From the NCBI RefSeq assembly GCF_046127645.1, contig NZ_CP175919.1: DNA of 64,000 nt. The stretch is one strand, 5' to 3'. How positions within the stretch are numbered: position 1 is the first letter of the stretch; each line of letters begins with the position of its first letter. This document shows positions 39,738 through 49,224 of the stretch, in pieces. Below the pieces are notes generated by a model that worked only from the letters and a program-made list of their open reading frames with translations, searched no databases and had not been told where the DNA came from. Made by a program: the position numbers and the translations under genes. This DNA comes from Clostridium_F caseinilyticum (GTDB lineage: Bacteria > Bacillota > Clostridia > Clostridiales > Clostridiaceae).

Positions 39738-41252
39738 ATGTGGAGACAACCTAATGTAAGTTATATAGTTAAGCAAGGAGATAGTTTATTTACTATTGCT
39801 AGATCATATGGTATAACTGTTGAACAATTAAAAAATTTCAATGGACTTGATTCCGATGACTTATATGTGGGGCAACAAATTTTAATACCTGTATCTATAT
39901 ATAGAGTACAAGGAGGAGATAGTTTATATTCCATTGCTAGAAAATTTAATACTACTGTAGAGAGTTTAATGACATTAAATAATTTGAATAATATAAATTT
40001 AAGTATCGGACAAATATTATATATTCCACTTTATACGGAAGCTATAATGAGAGTAAATGTTGGAAACATAAGAGAAAATCCTAATATAAATTCCAGAGTA
40101 TTATACAGGATGGATAGAGGTGCTAAACTTCCAATTATAAGTGTTTATGATGACTGGTATAAAGTAAGATTATTTAATGGAACAGAAGGATTTGTATCAA
40201 GATCTATAGTTGATTTCAAAACTTATGGAAACATGAAACCTGTAGTAGTTGTAGATGGCTTTTATACATTGGAAGAAGGGGAAGGTTTACCAAGTTCTTA
40301 TGAATCTTTTGTTAATAATAAAAATTTGATATCTGAGTTAGGTTTATTTATGTTTAGATTGGATCCTGATAATGCTACAAGTATAGAGAACTTTGGAGAT
40401 TTTACTGATGATTATATAAAAGAAGTTGTTGATATTGCCCATAGAAATAATATTAGAGTATTAGGGGTAGTTCATAATTTGCTTTATAGGCCTGGTGGAA
40501 CTACTAAAGCTAAAGATTTAGTTAAATCAGTAGTATCTACTAAAGAAAATAGACAAATTTTTATAAATAATTTAATAACTCTTATAGAAAAATATAATTT
40601 TGATGGAGTAAATATAGATATAGAAGATGTTTATATAGAGGATAAGGATAATTTATCTGCTCTATATTTAGAAATGGGAGAAGAATTAAGAAAAAAAGGA
40701 TATTTTTTATCAGCTTCTGTGCCTGCAAGAGTTAGTGATGAACCTTTCAATCCATTCTCTGACCCATTTGATTATAGAGCAATAGGGAATGCTGTGGATG
40801 AATTTATAGTTATGTTATACAACGAACATGGATGGCCAGGAAGTGGACCAGGTCCAGTAGTCTCTATAGGATGGATGGATAGAGTACTAGATTATGCTGT
40901 AACTAGAATTCCAAGAAATAAAATAGTAGCTGCAGTTTCAGTATTTGGATTTGATTTTAATGTAACTACAGGAGAAACTACTTATGTCACTCATGCTCAG
41001 GCCATGGAAATAGCTGAAAGATATGGAAAAGAAATAATATTTGATGAAGAAACAAAGACGCCTATGTTTAGTTATGTAGATGAAAATGGCAATAATCATG
41101 AAGTATGGTTTGAAAATGCTGAAAGTATATATGCTAAGTCAGATTTAGCTTTTAATAAAGGTATAAAGGGAATAGCTTTATGGAGATTAGGTATGGAAGA
41201 TGATAAAATTTGGGATTCTATGCAAAAAGATATAGTAGTTAAAATGGCTTGA
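39738..41252 (+). CDS. LysM-SH3-GH18 spore cortex/peptidoglycan hydrolase (YaaH/SleL-like)
   Basis: 504 residues. Two LysM domains (about 8-51, 55-98), an SH3b domain (about 102-150) and a GH18 barrel (165-500). The catalytic motif DGVNIDIED gives acid Glu296; the middle Asp of DxxDxDxE is Asn292, as is common in YaaH/SleL. No signal peptide. SleL-type enzymes are N-acetylglucosaminidases acting on spore cortex during germination; LysM binds the glycan. Position after exosporium genes fits. AAAGGAAT precedes the ATG. Confidence 0.9.
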   Translation: MWRQPNVSYIVKQGDSLFTIARSYGITVEQLKNFNGLDSDDLYVGQQILIPVSIYRVQGGDSLYSIARKFNTTVESLMTLNNLNNINLSIGQILYIPLYTEAIMRVNVGNIRENPNINSRVLYRMDRGAKLPIISVYDDWYKVRLFNGTEGFVSRSIVDFKTYGNMKPVVVVDGFYTLEEGEGLPSSYESFVNNKNLISELGLFMFRLDPDNATSIENFGDFTDDYIKEVVDIAHRNNIRVLGVVHNLLYRPGGTTKAKDLVKSVVSTKENRQIFINNLITLIEKYNFDGVNIDIEDVYIEDKDNLSALYLEMGEELRKKGYFLSASVPARVSDEPFNPFSDPFDYRAIGNAVDEFIVMLYNEHGWPGSGPGPVVSIGWMDRVLDYAVTRIPRNKIVAAVSVFGFDFNVTTGETTYVTHAQAMEIAERYGKEIIFDEETKTPMFSYVDENGNNHEVWFENAESIYAKSDLAFNKGIKGIALWRLGMEDDKIWDSMQKDIVVKMA

Positions 41253-41267
41253 TGGTATAATTTAACT

Positions 41268-41295
41268 AGTAACCCAGTACATGGTGCTGGGTCTC
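41268..41295 (+). terminator. Hairpin after the LysM-GH18 gene
   Basis: AACCCAGTAC paired with GTGCTGGGT around a short loop, followed by CTCTC. The T-run is weak. Confidence 0.5.
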
Positions 41296-41415
41296 TCATA
41301 ATTTCATATATTAAAGTAAAAATATCTATTAACGAAAAATTCTTAATTATAAATACTTATTTGAAATAATGAGGAATATATTAATAGTATATAACTGAAC
41401 ATAAGAGGTGAAACT

Positions 41416-42675
41416 ATGGAAGAAAAAGATTTGATAAAACAAATAGAGTTATCTGTTATAGAAAAAGTGGATATAGCTTATTGTTATTGCAAAATAACTG
41501 TTGACTCATATGGTCAGTTAGAGGACTTTATTTTTATAGAATCTAATGATTATTTTAAAAAATTAACAGGGTTTACAAAAGAATGTATAAAAAATAAAAA
41601 AGCTAAAGATATAATTGCCTTTAAAAGCCATAGAATAAATATAATGAAAGCTTTAGAAAAATCATTATTATATAAAGAAAGAAGAGCAGAATTTGAAGAT
41701 TTTTTTCATATTACTAAGAAGTGGGTTAAAGTATCATTGTATAGGGAAAAAAAACAGGGAATTTTTATTACGCTCTATGATATAACTAAGTATAAAACTA
41801 AAGAAATAGAATTAAAAAATACAATTAAAAAATATAAATCTCTTATAGAATTAGCAGCAGATGCAATAATAATTAGAAATTTAAATGGAGATATAATATA
41901 TTGTAATAAATCTGCTCTTAATTTGTTTGGATATGCTTTAGAAGAAATGAAAAAGCTGAATATGATAGATTTAATACCTAAATCATCCATGGGAGATATG
42001 GTAGTTAATATGTCCATAGGAGATAAGCCTATTGAGAGAGTACATAAAAGAAAAGATGGAACACATTTTTATGGGGAGGAAACAACAAAACTAATAAGTG
42101 TAGAAGGAGAATTAGGAATTGCAACTTATATAAGAGATATAACAGAGAGAAAAATATATAATGATAAAACGAAACAAATGGCTTATTTTGATTCTCTTAC
42201 AGAATTGCCTAATAGAAATTCTTTTTTAAAACAATTAGAGCATGAAATAAAATTAAGCAGAAAAAAACAAACATTATTAGCTATAATGTTTCTAGATCTT
42301 GATAAATTTAAAGAAGTAAACGATAATTTTGGTCATTGTACAGGGGATAAACTTTTATGGCAAGTAGCTAAAAAGGTAAAGAAAACTATTAGTTCTAAAG
42401 ATTTAATAGCTAGATTTGGTGGAGATGAGTTTACTATATTAATAAGAAATATAACTAATGAAAAACAAGTTGAAGATTTAGCTAGAGATATAATAGAGGT
42501 ATTTAAAGATCCTGTGTATATAGAAGGGATATATGTGAATATAAAGACTAGTATAGGTATAAGTTTCTTCCCAAAGGATGGTAATGCATCGCAAGAATTG
42601 ATAAAAAAAGCAGATAAGGCTATGTATGATGCTAAAAAAAGAGGTAGTAATAAATTTGAAATATACAAAGATTAA
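41416..42675 (+). CDS. PAS-PAS diguanylate cyclase
   Basis: 419 residues, no membrane segments. Two PAS-like domains (about 20-130 and 135-250; the second with LAADAIIIRNLNGDIIYCNKSAL) followed by a GGDEF domain with an intact active site RFGGDEF (GGDEF at 335-339). It should make cyclic di-GMP from GTP. The product-inhibition I-site (RxxD five residues before GGDEF) is SSKD, so it is probably not feedback-inhibited. AGAGGTG precedes the ATG. Stands alone. Confidence 0.92.
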   Translation: MEEKDLIKQIELSVIEKVDIAYCYCKITVDSYGQLEDFIFIESNDYFKKLTGFTKECIKNKKAKDIIAFKSHRINIMKALEKSLLYKERRAEFEDFFHITKKWVKVSLYREKKQGIFITLYDITKYKTKEIELKNTIKKYKSLIELAADAIIIRNLNGDIIYCNKSALNLFGYALEEMKKLNMIDLIPKSSMGDMVVNMSIGDKPIERVHKRKDGTHFYGEETTKLISVEGELGIATYIRDITERKIYNDKTKQMAYFDSLTELPNRNSFLKQLEHEIKLSRKKQTLLAIMFLDLDKFKEVNDNFGHCTGDKLLWQVAKKVKKTISSKDLIARFGGDEFTILIRNITNEKQVEDLARDIIEVFKDPVYIEGIYVNIKTSIGISFFPKDGNASQELIKKADKAMYDAKKRGSNKFEIYKD

Positions 42676-43059
42676 TGTATTGTGATAATCTAAATAATAA
42701 ATTAATATTTTAATAAGAATTATGGGTATAGTTAATTATGGGTATAGTTATATAAATAATAAGTACGTTATTTGTATAACTATATCCTATTTAATTTTAC
42801 AGCAATATCTTATAAATTTTAAAGATTTTTAGAAATTTTTAAAAAAATATTGAAAAAATCATTAAATAAAGTATACTAGATATAGAGGATTTCAAAAAAG
42901 TGAAAAACAAATCAAAAATATGAAAAAACATCATATTTATTAGAAGTGTTACAAAGGAGCAGATTAATAAATAATTTAATTGAAGTGATTATATAGTTAA
43001 TTATACATAAATTTATTTTAAATATAAAGGTTTACATAGATTTTAAGGAGGAAAATTTA
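42676..43059. promoter_or_regulatory. Intergenic region with repeats and the sdaAB promoter
   Basis: Near 42719-42790 the unit TTATGGGTATAGTTA occurs twice in tandem, and TATAGTTATATA can pair with TATAACTATA downstream, giving a hairpin that may end the cyclase transcript. The sdaA operon promoter is probably TTGAAA (42850-42855), 16 bp, TATACT (42872-42877). Confidence 0.5.
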
Positions 43060-43734
43060 ATGAAAGATTATAGTGTGTTTGATGTAATAGGCCCAATTAT
43101 GATAGGACCTTCTAGTTCACATACTGCAGGTGCAGCTAGACTTGCTAAAGTAGCTTGTTCTATAGCAGGAGATAATAATATAGAAGAGGTTAAGTTTTAT
43201 TTACATGGATCTTTTGCTAAGACTTATAAAGGACATGGAACAGATAAGGCTTTAATAGCAGGTATGTTAAATATGGATCCTTGGGACGAAAACCTTAGAA
43301 AATCCTTTGAAATAGCTAAGGAAAAAGGTTTAAAATATGAATTCATAGAAATAGATTTAGGAGATGTTCATCCTAATACGGTTAAATTTGTTATTAAGAA
43401 AACAGATGGTACTATGTCAGAAATTATAGGTTCTTCTATAGGTGGTGGAAATATAATTATAACATCTATAGATGGTCAATCTATGGAATTTACTGGAGGC
43501 AATCCTACTATTGTAACACATCATAAAGATGTACCAGGAATAATATCAAAAATTAGTACAATGATGTATTCAGAAGGTATAAATATTGGAACTATGAAAG
43601 TGTTTAGAGAAGGAAAAGGTACAATTGCCACTATGACTTTTGAAACAGATGGAGAAATACCAAATAAAATAATAAATGAAATAAAATCTATTAAGGATAT
43701 AGAAAATGTAAAAATTATAAATCCAATAAAATAG
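43060..43734 (+). CDS. sdaAB: L-serine dehydratase, iron-sulfur dependent, beta subunit
   Basis: 224 residues. N-terminal serine-dehydratase beta domain (DVIGPIMIGPSSSHTAGAARLAKVA, family signature) and a C-terminal ACT domain (NPTIVTHHKDVPGIISKIST) that probably senses amino acid. With the alpha subunit it deaminates L-serine to pyruvate and ammonia. AAGGAGG precedes the ATG; the alpha gene starts 12 bp after the stop. Confidence 0.95.
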   Translation: MKDYSVFDVIGPIMIGPSSSHTAGAARLAKVACSIAGDNNIEEVKFYLHGSFAKTYKGHGTDKALIAGMLNMDPWDENLRKSFEIAKEKGLKYEFIEIDLGDVHPNTVKFVIKKTDGTMSEIIGSSIGGGNIIITSIDGQSMEFTGGNPTIVTHHKDVPGIISKISTMMYSEGINIGTMKVFREGKGTIATMTFETDGEIPNKIINEIKSIKDIENVKIINPIK

Positions 43735-43746
43735 GAGGAAAAATTA

Positions 43747-44637
43747 ATGTTCGTAAACACAGGAAAAGAACTTATAAAAGTGTGTAATGAAGAAAATTTA
43801 AAAATATGGGAGTATACCTTAAAGATAGAAGCAGAAAATAAGAATATAAGTGAAAAAGAAGTATTTGAAACTATGAGAAAAGCTCTTAAGGTTATGCAAC
43901 ATTCAGCAAAAATAGGAAGAGAAAAAGAAGTTAAATCTGTAAGTGGATTAATAGGTGGAGATGCTTTAAAGTTAGAGGAATATTCTAAAAAGTCAAATAC
44001 ACTAACAGGAAATTTTATGGTAAAAGCAATGGCCATGGCTATTTCAACTTCTGAAGTTAATGCAGCTATGGGAAGAATCGTAGCATCCCCAACAGCAGGT
44101 TCAGCGGGAATATTGCCGGCTGTAGTAATAGCTGCAGGAGAAAAATTAAACAAAAATGAAGATGATTTAGTTAAAGCTTTGTTTACAGCATCTGGTTTAG
44201 GAATACTTATTTCTAAGAATGCTACAACAGCAGGAGCGGAAGGTGGATGTCAAGCAGAATGTGGTTCAGCTGCAGCAATGGCATCTGCAGCAGTAGTAGA
44301 AATGATGGGAGGTCGCGTAGAACAAGCTTTAGATGCAGGAGCTATAGTTATAAAAAATATACTAGGTCTTGTTTGTGATCCAGTGGCAGGGCTTGTAGAA
44401 ATACCTTGTGCAAAAAGAAATATTGCAGGAACCGTAAGTGCTTTAACTACAGCAGATATGGTAATGGCAGGAGTTACAAGTCATATCCCTTTTGATGATT
44501 CGGTAGAAGCAATGTATAAGGTTGGAAAGCAATTGCCATCTTGTCTTAGAGAAACAGCTTTAGGTGGAGTGGCTGTTACTGAGTCAGGATTAAAGCTTAA
44601 AGAAAAAGTATTCGGATGTAAAGGATGCAAAAAATAA
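43747..44637 (+). CDS. sdaAA: L-serine dehydratase, iron-sulfur dependent, alpha subunit
   Basis: 296 residues. The [4Fe-4S] cluster-binding Cys are visible in GGCQAECGSAAAM, LVCDPVAGLVEIPCAKRN, and the C-terminal tail FGCKGCKK, which in characterised enzymes enters the active site. GRIVASPTAGSAGILPAV is the catalytic core. Makes the anaerobe-type oxygen-sensitive serine dehydratase with sdaAB. AGGAGG precedes the ATG. Followed by repeat copy B and a terminator. Confidence 0.95.
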   Translation: MFVNTGKELIKVCNEENLKIWEYTLKIEAENKNISEKEVFETMRKALKVMQHSAKIGREKEVKSVSGLIGGDALKLEEYSKKSNTLTGNFMVKAMAMAISTSEVNAAMGRIVASPTAGSAGILPAVVIAAGEKLNKNEDDLVKALFTASGLGILISKNATTAGAEGGCQAECGSAAAMASAAVVEMMGGRVEQALDAGAIVIKNILGLVCDPVAGLVEIPCAKRNIAGTVSALTTADMVMAGVTSHIPFDDSVEAMYKVGKQLPSCLRETALGGVAVTESGLKLKEKVFGCKGCKK

Positions 44638-44659
44638 ATATAAGCAGTATTAAATATTA

Positions 44660-44781
44660 TAAACAGATTTCTAAGCTTTAGAGGAAGTTTTTATTTCCAC
44701 TAAAGCTTAGAAATCGTAGTCCCTCTTTATTTTCATTTTGAAGAAGATTGGAGTATTAGAGTGGATAGTCATCGGATAAAT
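44660..44781 (+). repeat. Dispersed two-hairpin repeat, copy B (best-preserved hairpin 1)
   Basis: Hairpin 1 is a perfect 13-bp stem TTCTAAGCTTTAG (44669-44681) with CTAAAGCTTAGAA (44700-44712); the loop holds GGAAG/TTTCC, which can extend pairing. Then ATTTTGAAGAAGAT, GGAGTATTAGAGTGGATAG, TCATCGGATAAAT close the unit. Confidence 0.75.
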
Positions 44782-44854
44782 AGATTAACAAAAAAGAGTT
44801 ATATAAAAAATTTAGTTAATTAATTATAAAGTCTGTTTTAAATAAAAAACAATT

Positions 44855-44905
44855 AAAAAGCTATGAAATATAGGATTACAATCTTAGTTTCATAGCTTTT
44901 ATATT
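44855..44905 (+). terminator. Terminator downstream of the serine dehydratase operon
   Basis: AAAAAGCTATGAAA pairs with TTTCATAGCTTTT, followed by ATATTATTTG. It lies beyond repeat copy B, so the repeat is probably part of the transcript. Confidence 0.7.
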
Positions 44906-45068
44906 ATTTGTTTTAATTTATTAAATCCAAGTTTAAATGATTTTTAATATTAAGATTACATGAAAATTGCTTATCTGATGATTATCCGATATAAAACTTT
45001 AATATTCTTGAAAGTGGAAGTAAAAACTAGAAATATATTTATAGATTATACACTTGGAAATATATAAT

Positions 45069-45752
45069 TTAATAGCCTTTAGAAATACTTTCTAAAGTTT
45101 TAGCTGTAGAAGTTAAATTTTCAATTGATGCATTTGTTTCTTCAACTTCGGAAGATTGTTCTTTAAATAATACATTTATTTGATTTGTGTTTTTGGTAAA
45201 ATATTACAATAAAGATTGAATATTTTTAATTATATCATCAATTTTATTTATAGATTCCGAACTTGAATTGGATAATTTCCTTATTTCTGTAGTTACTAAA
45301 TTAAAGCCTTTCCCAGATTCTCCAGCTCTAGCAGCTTCAATGGCTGCATTTAAATCTAAAAGATTTGTTTGTTTAGCTATATTTTTTACAAATTCTAATA
45401 TTTCATCTGTGTTTTTAGCTTCATTATTTGTTTTTTCCGCATTTTCTAATATATTTGAATTTGCAACAGCTACATTCTGAATTGTTTTTAAAACCTCGTT
45501 GCTAGATTTAGTAATTTGGGATAAAGTACTTGAAAGATTTTCGTAAAGTGTAGATATTTCAATATTCTTATCTAAATTTTTTACTATAGCTATACAATAA
45601 ATTATTTTTCCATTTTCATCATTAAAGGGCAAGGATATATTTTTCTCCATCACATACAGACACTAATATATCTTCAGAAAAAAATGATGTAAATAAGGTA
45701 CAATATTATTAAAACAATCAAATAATATATTATCTGATGAGTTATTTACCAT
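45069..45752 (-). pseudogene. Small methyl-accepting chemotaxis protein gene, broken
   Basis: Minus-strand start ATG 45752 (AGGGTAAAC upstream) reads MVNNSSDNILFDCFNNIVPY then stops in-frame; the homologous text continues one frame over as EDILVSVCDGEKYI and returns to the first frame at MEKNISLPFND. A MCP signalling core follows with the conserved tip TNLLDLNAAIEAARAGESGKGF, and a TAA at 45204-45206 interrupts it; the rest (EQSSEVEETNASIENLTS) runs to 45069. So there are two compensating frameshifts, both near homopolymer runs (T6, A5), and one nonsense codon. Small soluble-type MCP; not functional as read. Confidence 0.85.
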
Positions 45753-45973
45753 TGTTTACCCTTCAATAAACTATATTATAAAATTCAACAAAGTATTATT
45801 TTATCCTTTTATTTATAAAAATAATAAATTAGGTAGTAACTTTATTGAATAAATTGTTTTAATTTTTAAAAGGAGAATTTATCATAGCTTAAATATTACT
45901 TTAATTTATTTCCTATAATTTTTTTCTTAGTAAGGGACAAAATAATAATATAATAATTAAAAGGAGGAGAAAA

Positions 45974-46183
45974 ATGAGTAAATATGGGTTCGATATAAAT
46001 GATATAAAAAATATACAAGTAGGTGATTTACCTTCTGCAAAACTTGGCGTAATTGATAGTTTATCAGGAAAAGACAAGTATAAAAATACTATAGAACAGG
46101 ATAAAATGGCTTCTTATATTGCAGGCCATGAATTAGGAACAGAAATAGAAAATCTTTTAAAAGGGGATCAAAGAGATTACTAG
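45974..46183 (+). CDS. Small acidic protein, 69 residues, unknown
   Basis: AAAGGAGGAG precedes the ATG at an ideal distance, so expression is likely. Product begins MSKYGFDINDIKNIQVGD and ends NLLKGDQRDY; mixed polar composition, no Cys, no membrane segment. Family not recognised. Single-gene unit closed by the hairpin at 46239-46288. Confidence 0.65.
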   Translation: MSKYGFDINDIKNIQVGDLPSAKLGVIDSLSGKDKYKNTIEQDKMASYIAGHELGTEIENLLKGDQRDY

Positions 46184-46238
46184 TTATATTAAAAATAAAG
46201 TTTTAATATAATATTTTAAAAACATTAATAAATTAAAT

Positions 46239-46288
46239 AAAAGCTATGAATTCATAAGAAAATCTTTTGAATTTATAGCTTTTAATCT
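46239..46288. terminator. Bidirectional hairpin between two small genes
   Basis: TAAAAGCTATGAATTCA paired with TGAATTTATAGCTTTTA (one mismatch), in AT-rich flanks; it serves the plus-strand 69-residue gene and the convergent small gene at 46326. Confidence 0.65.
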
Positions 46289-46325
46289 TAAAATTAAATT
46301 TTTATTTTATTAAATTATAATATAT

Positions 46326-46469
46326 TTACTTTACACTTCTAATGCTATCTAATATCATTTGTTGCCTTTTTTCATAATCTTTGTCTAAATTCCAATCAGG
46401 CTTCTTTTCATACATTCTATCATTATTTGTTTTATTATCAATTTTTATTGATTTTTCATCAGTTTTCAT
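46326..46469 (-). CDS. Small basic protein, 47 residues, unknown
   Basis: Minus-strand ATG at 46469 with AAGGAGG 8 bp upstream. Product MKTDEKSIKIDNKTNNDRMY followed by EKKPDWNLDKDYEKRQQMIL and DSIRSVK. Highly charged, probably helical at the C-terminus. No family recognised. Too short for many gene finders. Confidence 0.6.
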   Translation of the reverse strand: MKTDEKSIKIDNKTNNDRMYEKKPDWNLDKDYEKRQQMILDSIRSVK

Positions 46470-46719
46470 TAAAATACCTCCTTAAGAAGGAATATTATTT
46501 TATTTTTACATAAAATCTGTACACTTATAATTTAACCAACATATATATAATGTATACTATAAGCTTTTTTACTAAAATATAATAAAATGTATTTAATTAA
46601 TGTTTTGTTATTAAGTTTAACTTAATTTATTTTTTTCATTTTTATGTTAACATAGAAGTTATAGATTAAAAAGGATAATATTAAGAAGATAATTATAAAA
46701 TAGAAAACAGGGGGATGAA

Positions 46720-47307
46720 ATGATGAATAATTTAAACATATGTATAGATATAGATGGTACAATTACAGAGCCTTATTATTGGCTAGATATAAGCAATAAA
46801 TATTTTAATAAGAATGTGAAACCAGAAGATATAACTCTTTATAATATTGAAGATGTTTTAGGAATAACAGAAGAAGAATATATGAAATTTTATGAAAAGT
46901 ATAAAGTGAAAATTCATACAGAAGAAAAATTAAGAAAGGGAGCTAAAGAAATATTAAATGAATTAAATAAATATCATAATATATATTTTGTAACAGCAAG
47001 AGAAAAATCTTTAGAGGTTTTAACAAAATCTTATTTAATAAATCATTCCATAAAATTTAAAGATTTATATGTTTTAGGAAGTCATTATAAGGTAGATAAA
47101 GCTAAAGAATTGAATTGTGACATATTTATAGAAGATAATCCTACTAATGCATTAGAACTTTCTGAGGCTGGTTTTAAAGTCATTTTGTTAGATACAAATT
47201 ATAATAGGCATATTAAAGAAAATGAAAATATTATAAGAGTAGAAGATTGTGATGAAGTATATAACATAATTAGAGAAATTTCTTCTACAGAAAAAAAGGC
47301 TATATAA
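46720..47307 (+). CDS. HAD-type 5'(3')-nucleotidase, NT5C family
   Basis: 195 residues. Motif I CIDIDGTITE gives Asp10 and Asp12, motif II FVTAREKS, and motif III/IV KVDKAKELNCDIFIEDNPTNA with the acidic pair. This arrangement matches the NT5C (deoxyribonucleotidase, type C) branch, which removes phosphate from dNMPs or NMPs. The ATG has GGGGGATG upstream; ATG 46723 is equally possible. A large palindrome follows the stop. Confidence 0.82.
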   Translation: MMNNLNICIDIDGTITEPYYWLDISNKYFNKNVKPEDITLYNIEDVLGITEEEYMKFYEKYKVKIHTEEKLRKGAKEILNELNKYHNIYFVTAREKSLEVLTKSYLINHSIKFKDLYVLGSHYKVDKAKELNCDIFIEDNPTNALELSEAGFKVILLDTNYNRHIKENENIIRVEDCDEVYNIIREISSTEKKAI

Positions 47308-47343
47308 GGAATACAAATGTAACAGACTTTAAAAATTGAGAAT

Positions 47344-47562
47344 TAAAACAATAAATACTTTTGATCAATAGATAGCTATAAAAATAAAGAATACTAATAT
47401 TTGTTCTCTAATATTTAAGTTAACGCTCTAATGCCACGTCCTGTGGCAACAGAGCTAAGTAAACGTCCTGTTTACTTCACGCTTAAATATTAGTCCACAA
47501 ATAAAGTATTCTAATTATTTTTCTAGATGTCTATTTTCTCTAAAAGTATTTCTTGTTTTAAT
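47344..47562. repeat. Large imperfect palindrome with two identical-loop hairpins
   Basis: Left arm from 47344 (TAAAACAATAAATACTTTT ... CTAATATTTAAG to 47419) and right arm from about 47481 (CTTAAATATTAG ... AAAAGTATTTCTTGTTTTA to 47562) are complementary with scattered mismatches over about 75 bp. At the tip stand two perfect hairpins with the same loop: TGCCAC-GTCCT-GTGGCA (47432-47448) and AAGTAAAC-GTCCT-GTTTACTT (47457-47477). It lies between two convergent genes. No coding potential. Confidence 0.8.
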
Positions 47563-47646
47563 ACTTTTAAACTTTGTTATAATAACTTTTAACCATATAT
47601 CCCTTTTTTAAAACAAGGGTAGTGTAACTTTTAAGTTTAAATATTC

Positions 47647-48615
47647 CTACAAAGTTTCTTTTATAACTCTAAATGCATTTTTATAAAGTATTTTTTCTAT
47701 TTCATTTTCATGAAAGCCTTCTTCTTTTAATAAATCTATTAACTTGTATATTTCGTCGCTAGACTTTATTTCACTAGGAATTTCGATGCCATCAAAATCT
47801 GACCCTATACATAGCACATCAATTCCACCTACATTTTTTATATGTTTTATATGAGATATCATTTCTGATAGTTTTCCTTTCTCACTTTGTCCTAAGAAAA
47901 ATCTTTCAAAATTTATGCCCATAACACCACCTTTATCAGATAAAATTTTTATCATATCATCTGTTAAGTTTCTAGGATGATTTGTTATAGCTCTGGCGTT
48001 TGAATGAGAGGCTACAAAAGGTGATTTTGAATGTTTTGATACATCATAAAATCCACCATCGGATAAATGCGATACATCTATTATCATTTTTAATCTATTC
48101 ATTTCTTCTATTATTTCTAATCCAAAATTGGTTAATCCTTTATTCATAAATTCTTTGCTGCAGTTTGGAAACCCTATTTCATTTGGAATATTCCATGTTA
48201 GAGTTATAAGTCTAACACCTAATCTATAGAAATTCCTAAGGTTATATAAACTGCCCTCTAAAGCAGCTCCTTCTTCTATAGTTAAAAGGGCAGATAGTTT
48301 GTCCTTTGATAGGTTTTTACTTATATCCTCGTAATTTTTAGCAATTCCAATAAAGTCAGAGTATTTATCTAGTTCATTGTAAAAGAGATCTAACATATTA
48401 AGTGCAGTTTTTAAAGGAGTGTTAGTCTCAGTTAAATTTATAAATAAGGCAAAGAACTGAGCTATGGAATTGGAAACTTTCAGTTTTTCTATATCTACAC
48501 TTAATGAGTTTTTATATAAAGTTTCACTTTCGTTTATTGTAATACTTTTATTAAGGCAGGGTTTTTTATTTGCAAGGGCGTATATAGTATCACAATGCAT
48601 ATCTATAAAATTCAT
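47647..48615 (-). CDS. Membrane-dipeptidase family (M19) dipeptidase
   Basis: 322 residues from the ATG at 48615 (minus-strand TGGAGGTG upstream). Zn ligands: MHCDT near the start (HxD), the bridging Glu in TIEEGAALEG, and later the two His in IDVSHLSDGG and ASHSNAR; DFDG near the C-terminus is also conserved. No signal peptide, so cytoplasmic. Cleaves dipeptides, including D-containing or dehydrodipeptides. Stands alone; convergent with the nucleotidase gene. Confidence 0.92.
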   Translation of the reverse strand: MNFIDMHCDTIYALANKKPCLNKSITINESETLYKNSLSVDIEKLKVSNSIAQFFALFINLTETNTPLKTALNMLDLFYNELDKYSDFIGIAKNYEDISKNLSKDKLSALLTIEEGAALEGSLYNLRNFYRLGVRLITLTWNIPNEIGFPNCSKEFMNKGLTNFGLEIIEEMNRLKMIIDVSHLSDGGFYDVSKHSKSPFVASHSNARAITNHPRNLTDDMIKILSDKGGVMGINFERFFLGQSEKGKLSEMISHIKHIKNVGGIDVLCIGSDFDGIEIPSEIKSSDEIYKLIDLLKEEGFHENEIEKILYKNAFRVIKETL

Positions 48616-48967
48616 TTTACACCTCCAGTTTTTCATAATAGATGTTTCTTTTGTAAAATAATAGAAAATTATGATTATATTAACATTATAACTATGTAAA
48701 TGTAGACTATCAAGGAATATTCAATTTTAGTTATAGTTTATTTTAACAGAACATCTTTAAAATACAGAAAATATTATGAATTTATTTGTTTTTTATGTAG
48801 TTATCAAGTTTACTTTATGAGTTTCATAAAGTATTGTATAATTTCTGTATAAATGATATATGCTGCAAGTAGAGAATAGTAAATAAATATACATAAAGAG
48901 GTATTATTTTCATTTATAATAATGATATAACTCAAATATTTATTACAATATTTAATTATATATAACA

Positions 48968-48998
48968 TAAAAAGCGTGGAGAAATTCCACGCTTTAGT
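48968..48998 (-). terminator. Terminator of the minus-strand ABC/Yip1 operon
   Basis: AAAGCGTGGA-GAAA-TTCCACGCTTT; read on the minus strand it ends in TTTTTATG. It lies beyond repeat copy E and the MITE-like element. Confidence 0.6.
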
Positions 48999-49000
48999 TT

Positions 49001-49108
49001 GGCTATATGATTACTCTCCGCTCTAATATTTTCATCATCTTCAACGTGATAGCAAATATTGGATACATCTTTGAATAACTAGTTTCTAAGCTTTAATTGT
49101 AATAAAAA
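49001..49108 (-). repeat. Dispersed two-hairpin repeat, copy E (5'-truncated)
   Basis: On the minus strand: AATTAAAGCTTAGAAACTAG, TTATTCAAAGATGTATCC, then TTGAAGATGATGAAAATATT and AGAGCGGAGAGTAATC. The first ~40 bp are missing exactly where the MITE-like element at 49109 begins. Confidence 0.7.
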
Positions 49109-49203
49109 GACTGTTGCATTAAGGAATCTATACAGGACATACTGTTTTCAAAATTTAAAGTTAACACAATATATTGTAGGATTTATTCTTAGTTCGACAG
49201 TCC
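49109..49203. repeat. MITE-like element, copy 1
   Basis: Imperfect terminal inverted repeats GACTGTTGCATTAAG (49109-49123) and CTTAGTTCGACAGTC (49189-49203), 12 of 15 positions matching. An internal segment CTAAGAATAAATCCTACAAT (minus strand) is identical in the copy at 60507. Confidence 0.65.
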
Positions 49204-49224
49204 ATTATAATAATATTAGTAACG

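Noticed and set aside
45268..45480. Plus-strand frame of 70 residues
   Set aside because: Antisense of the conserved MCP signalling tip; no ribosome site.
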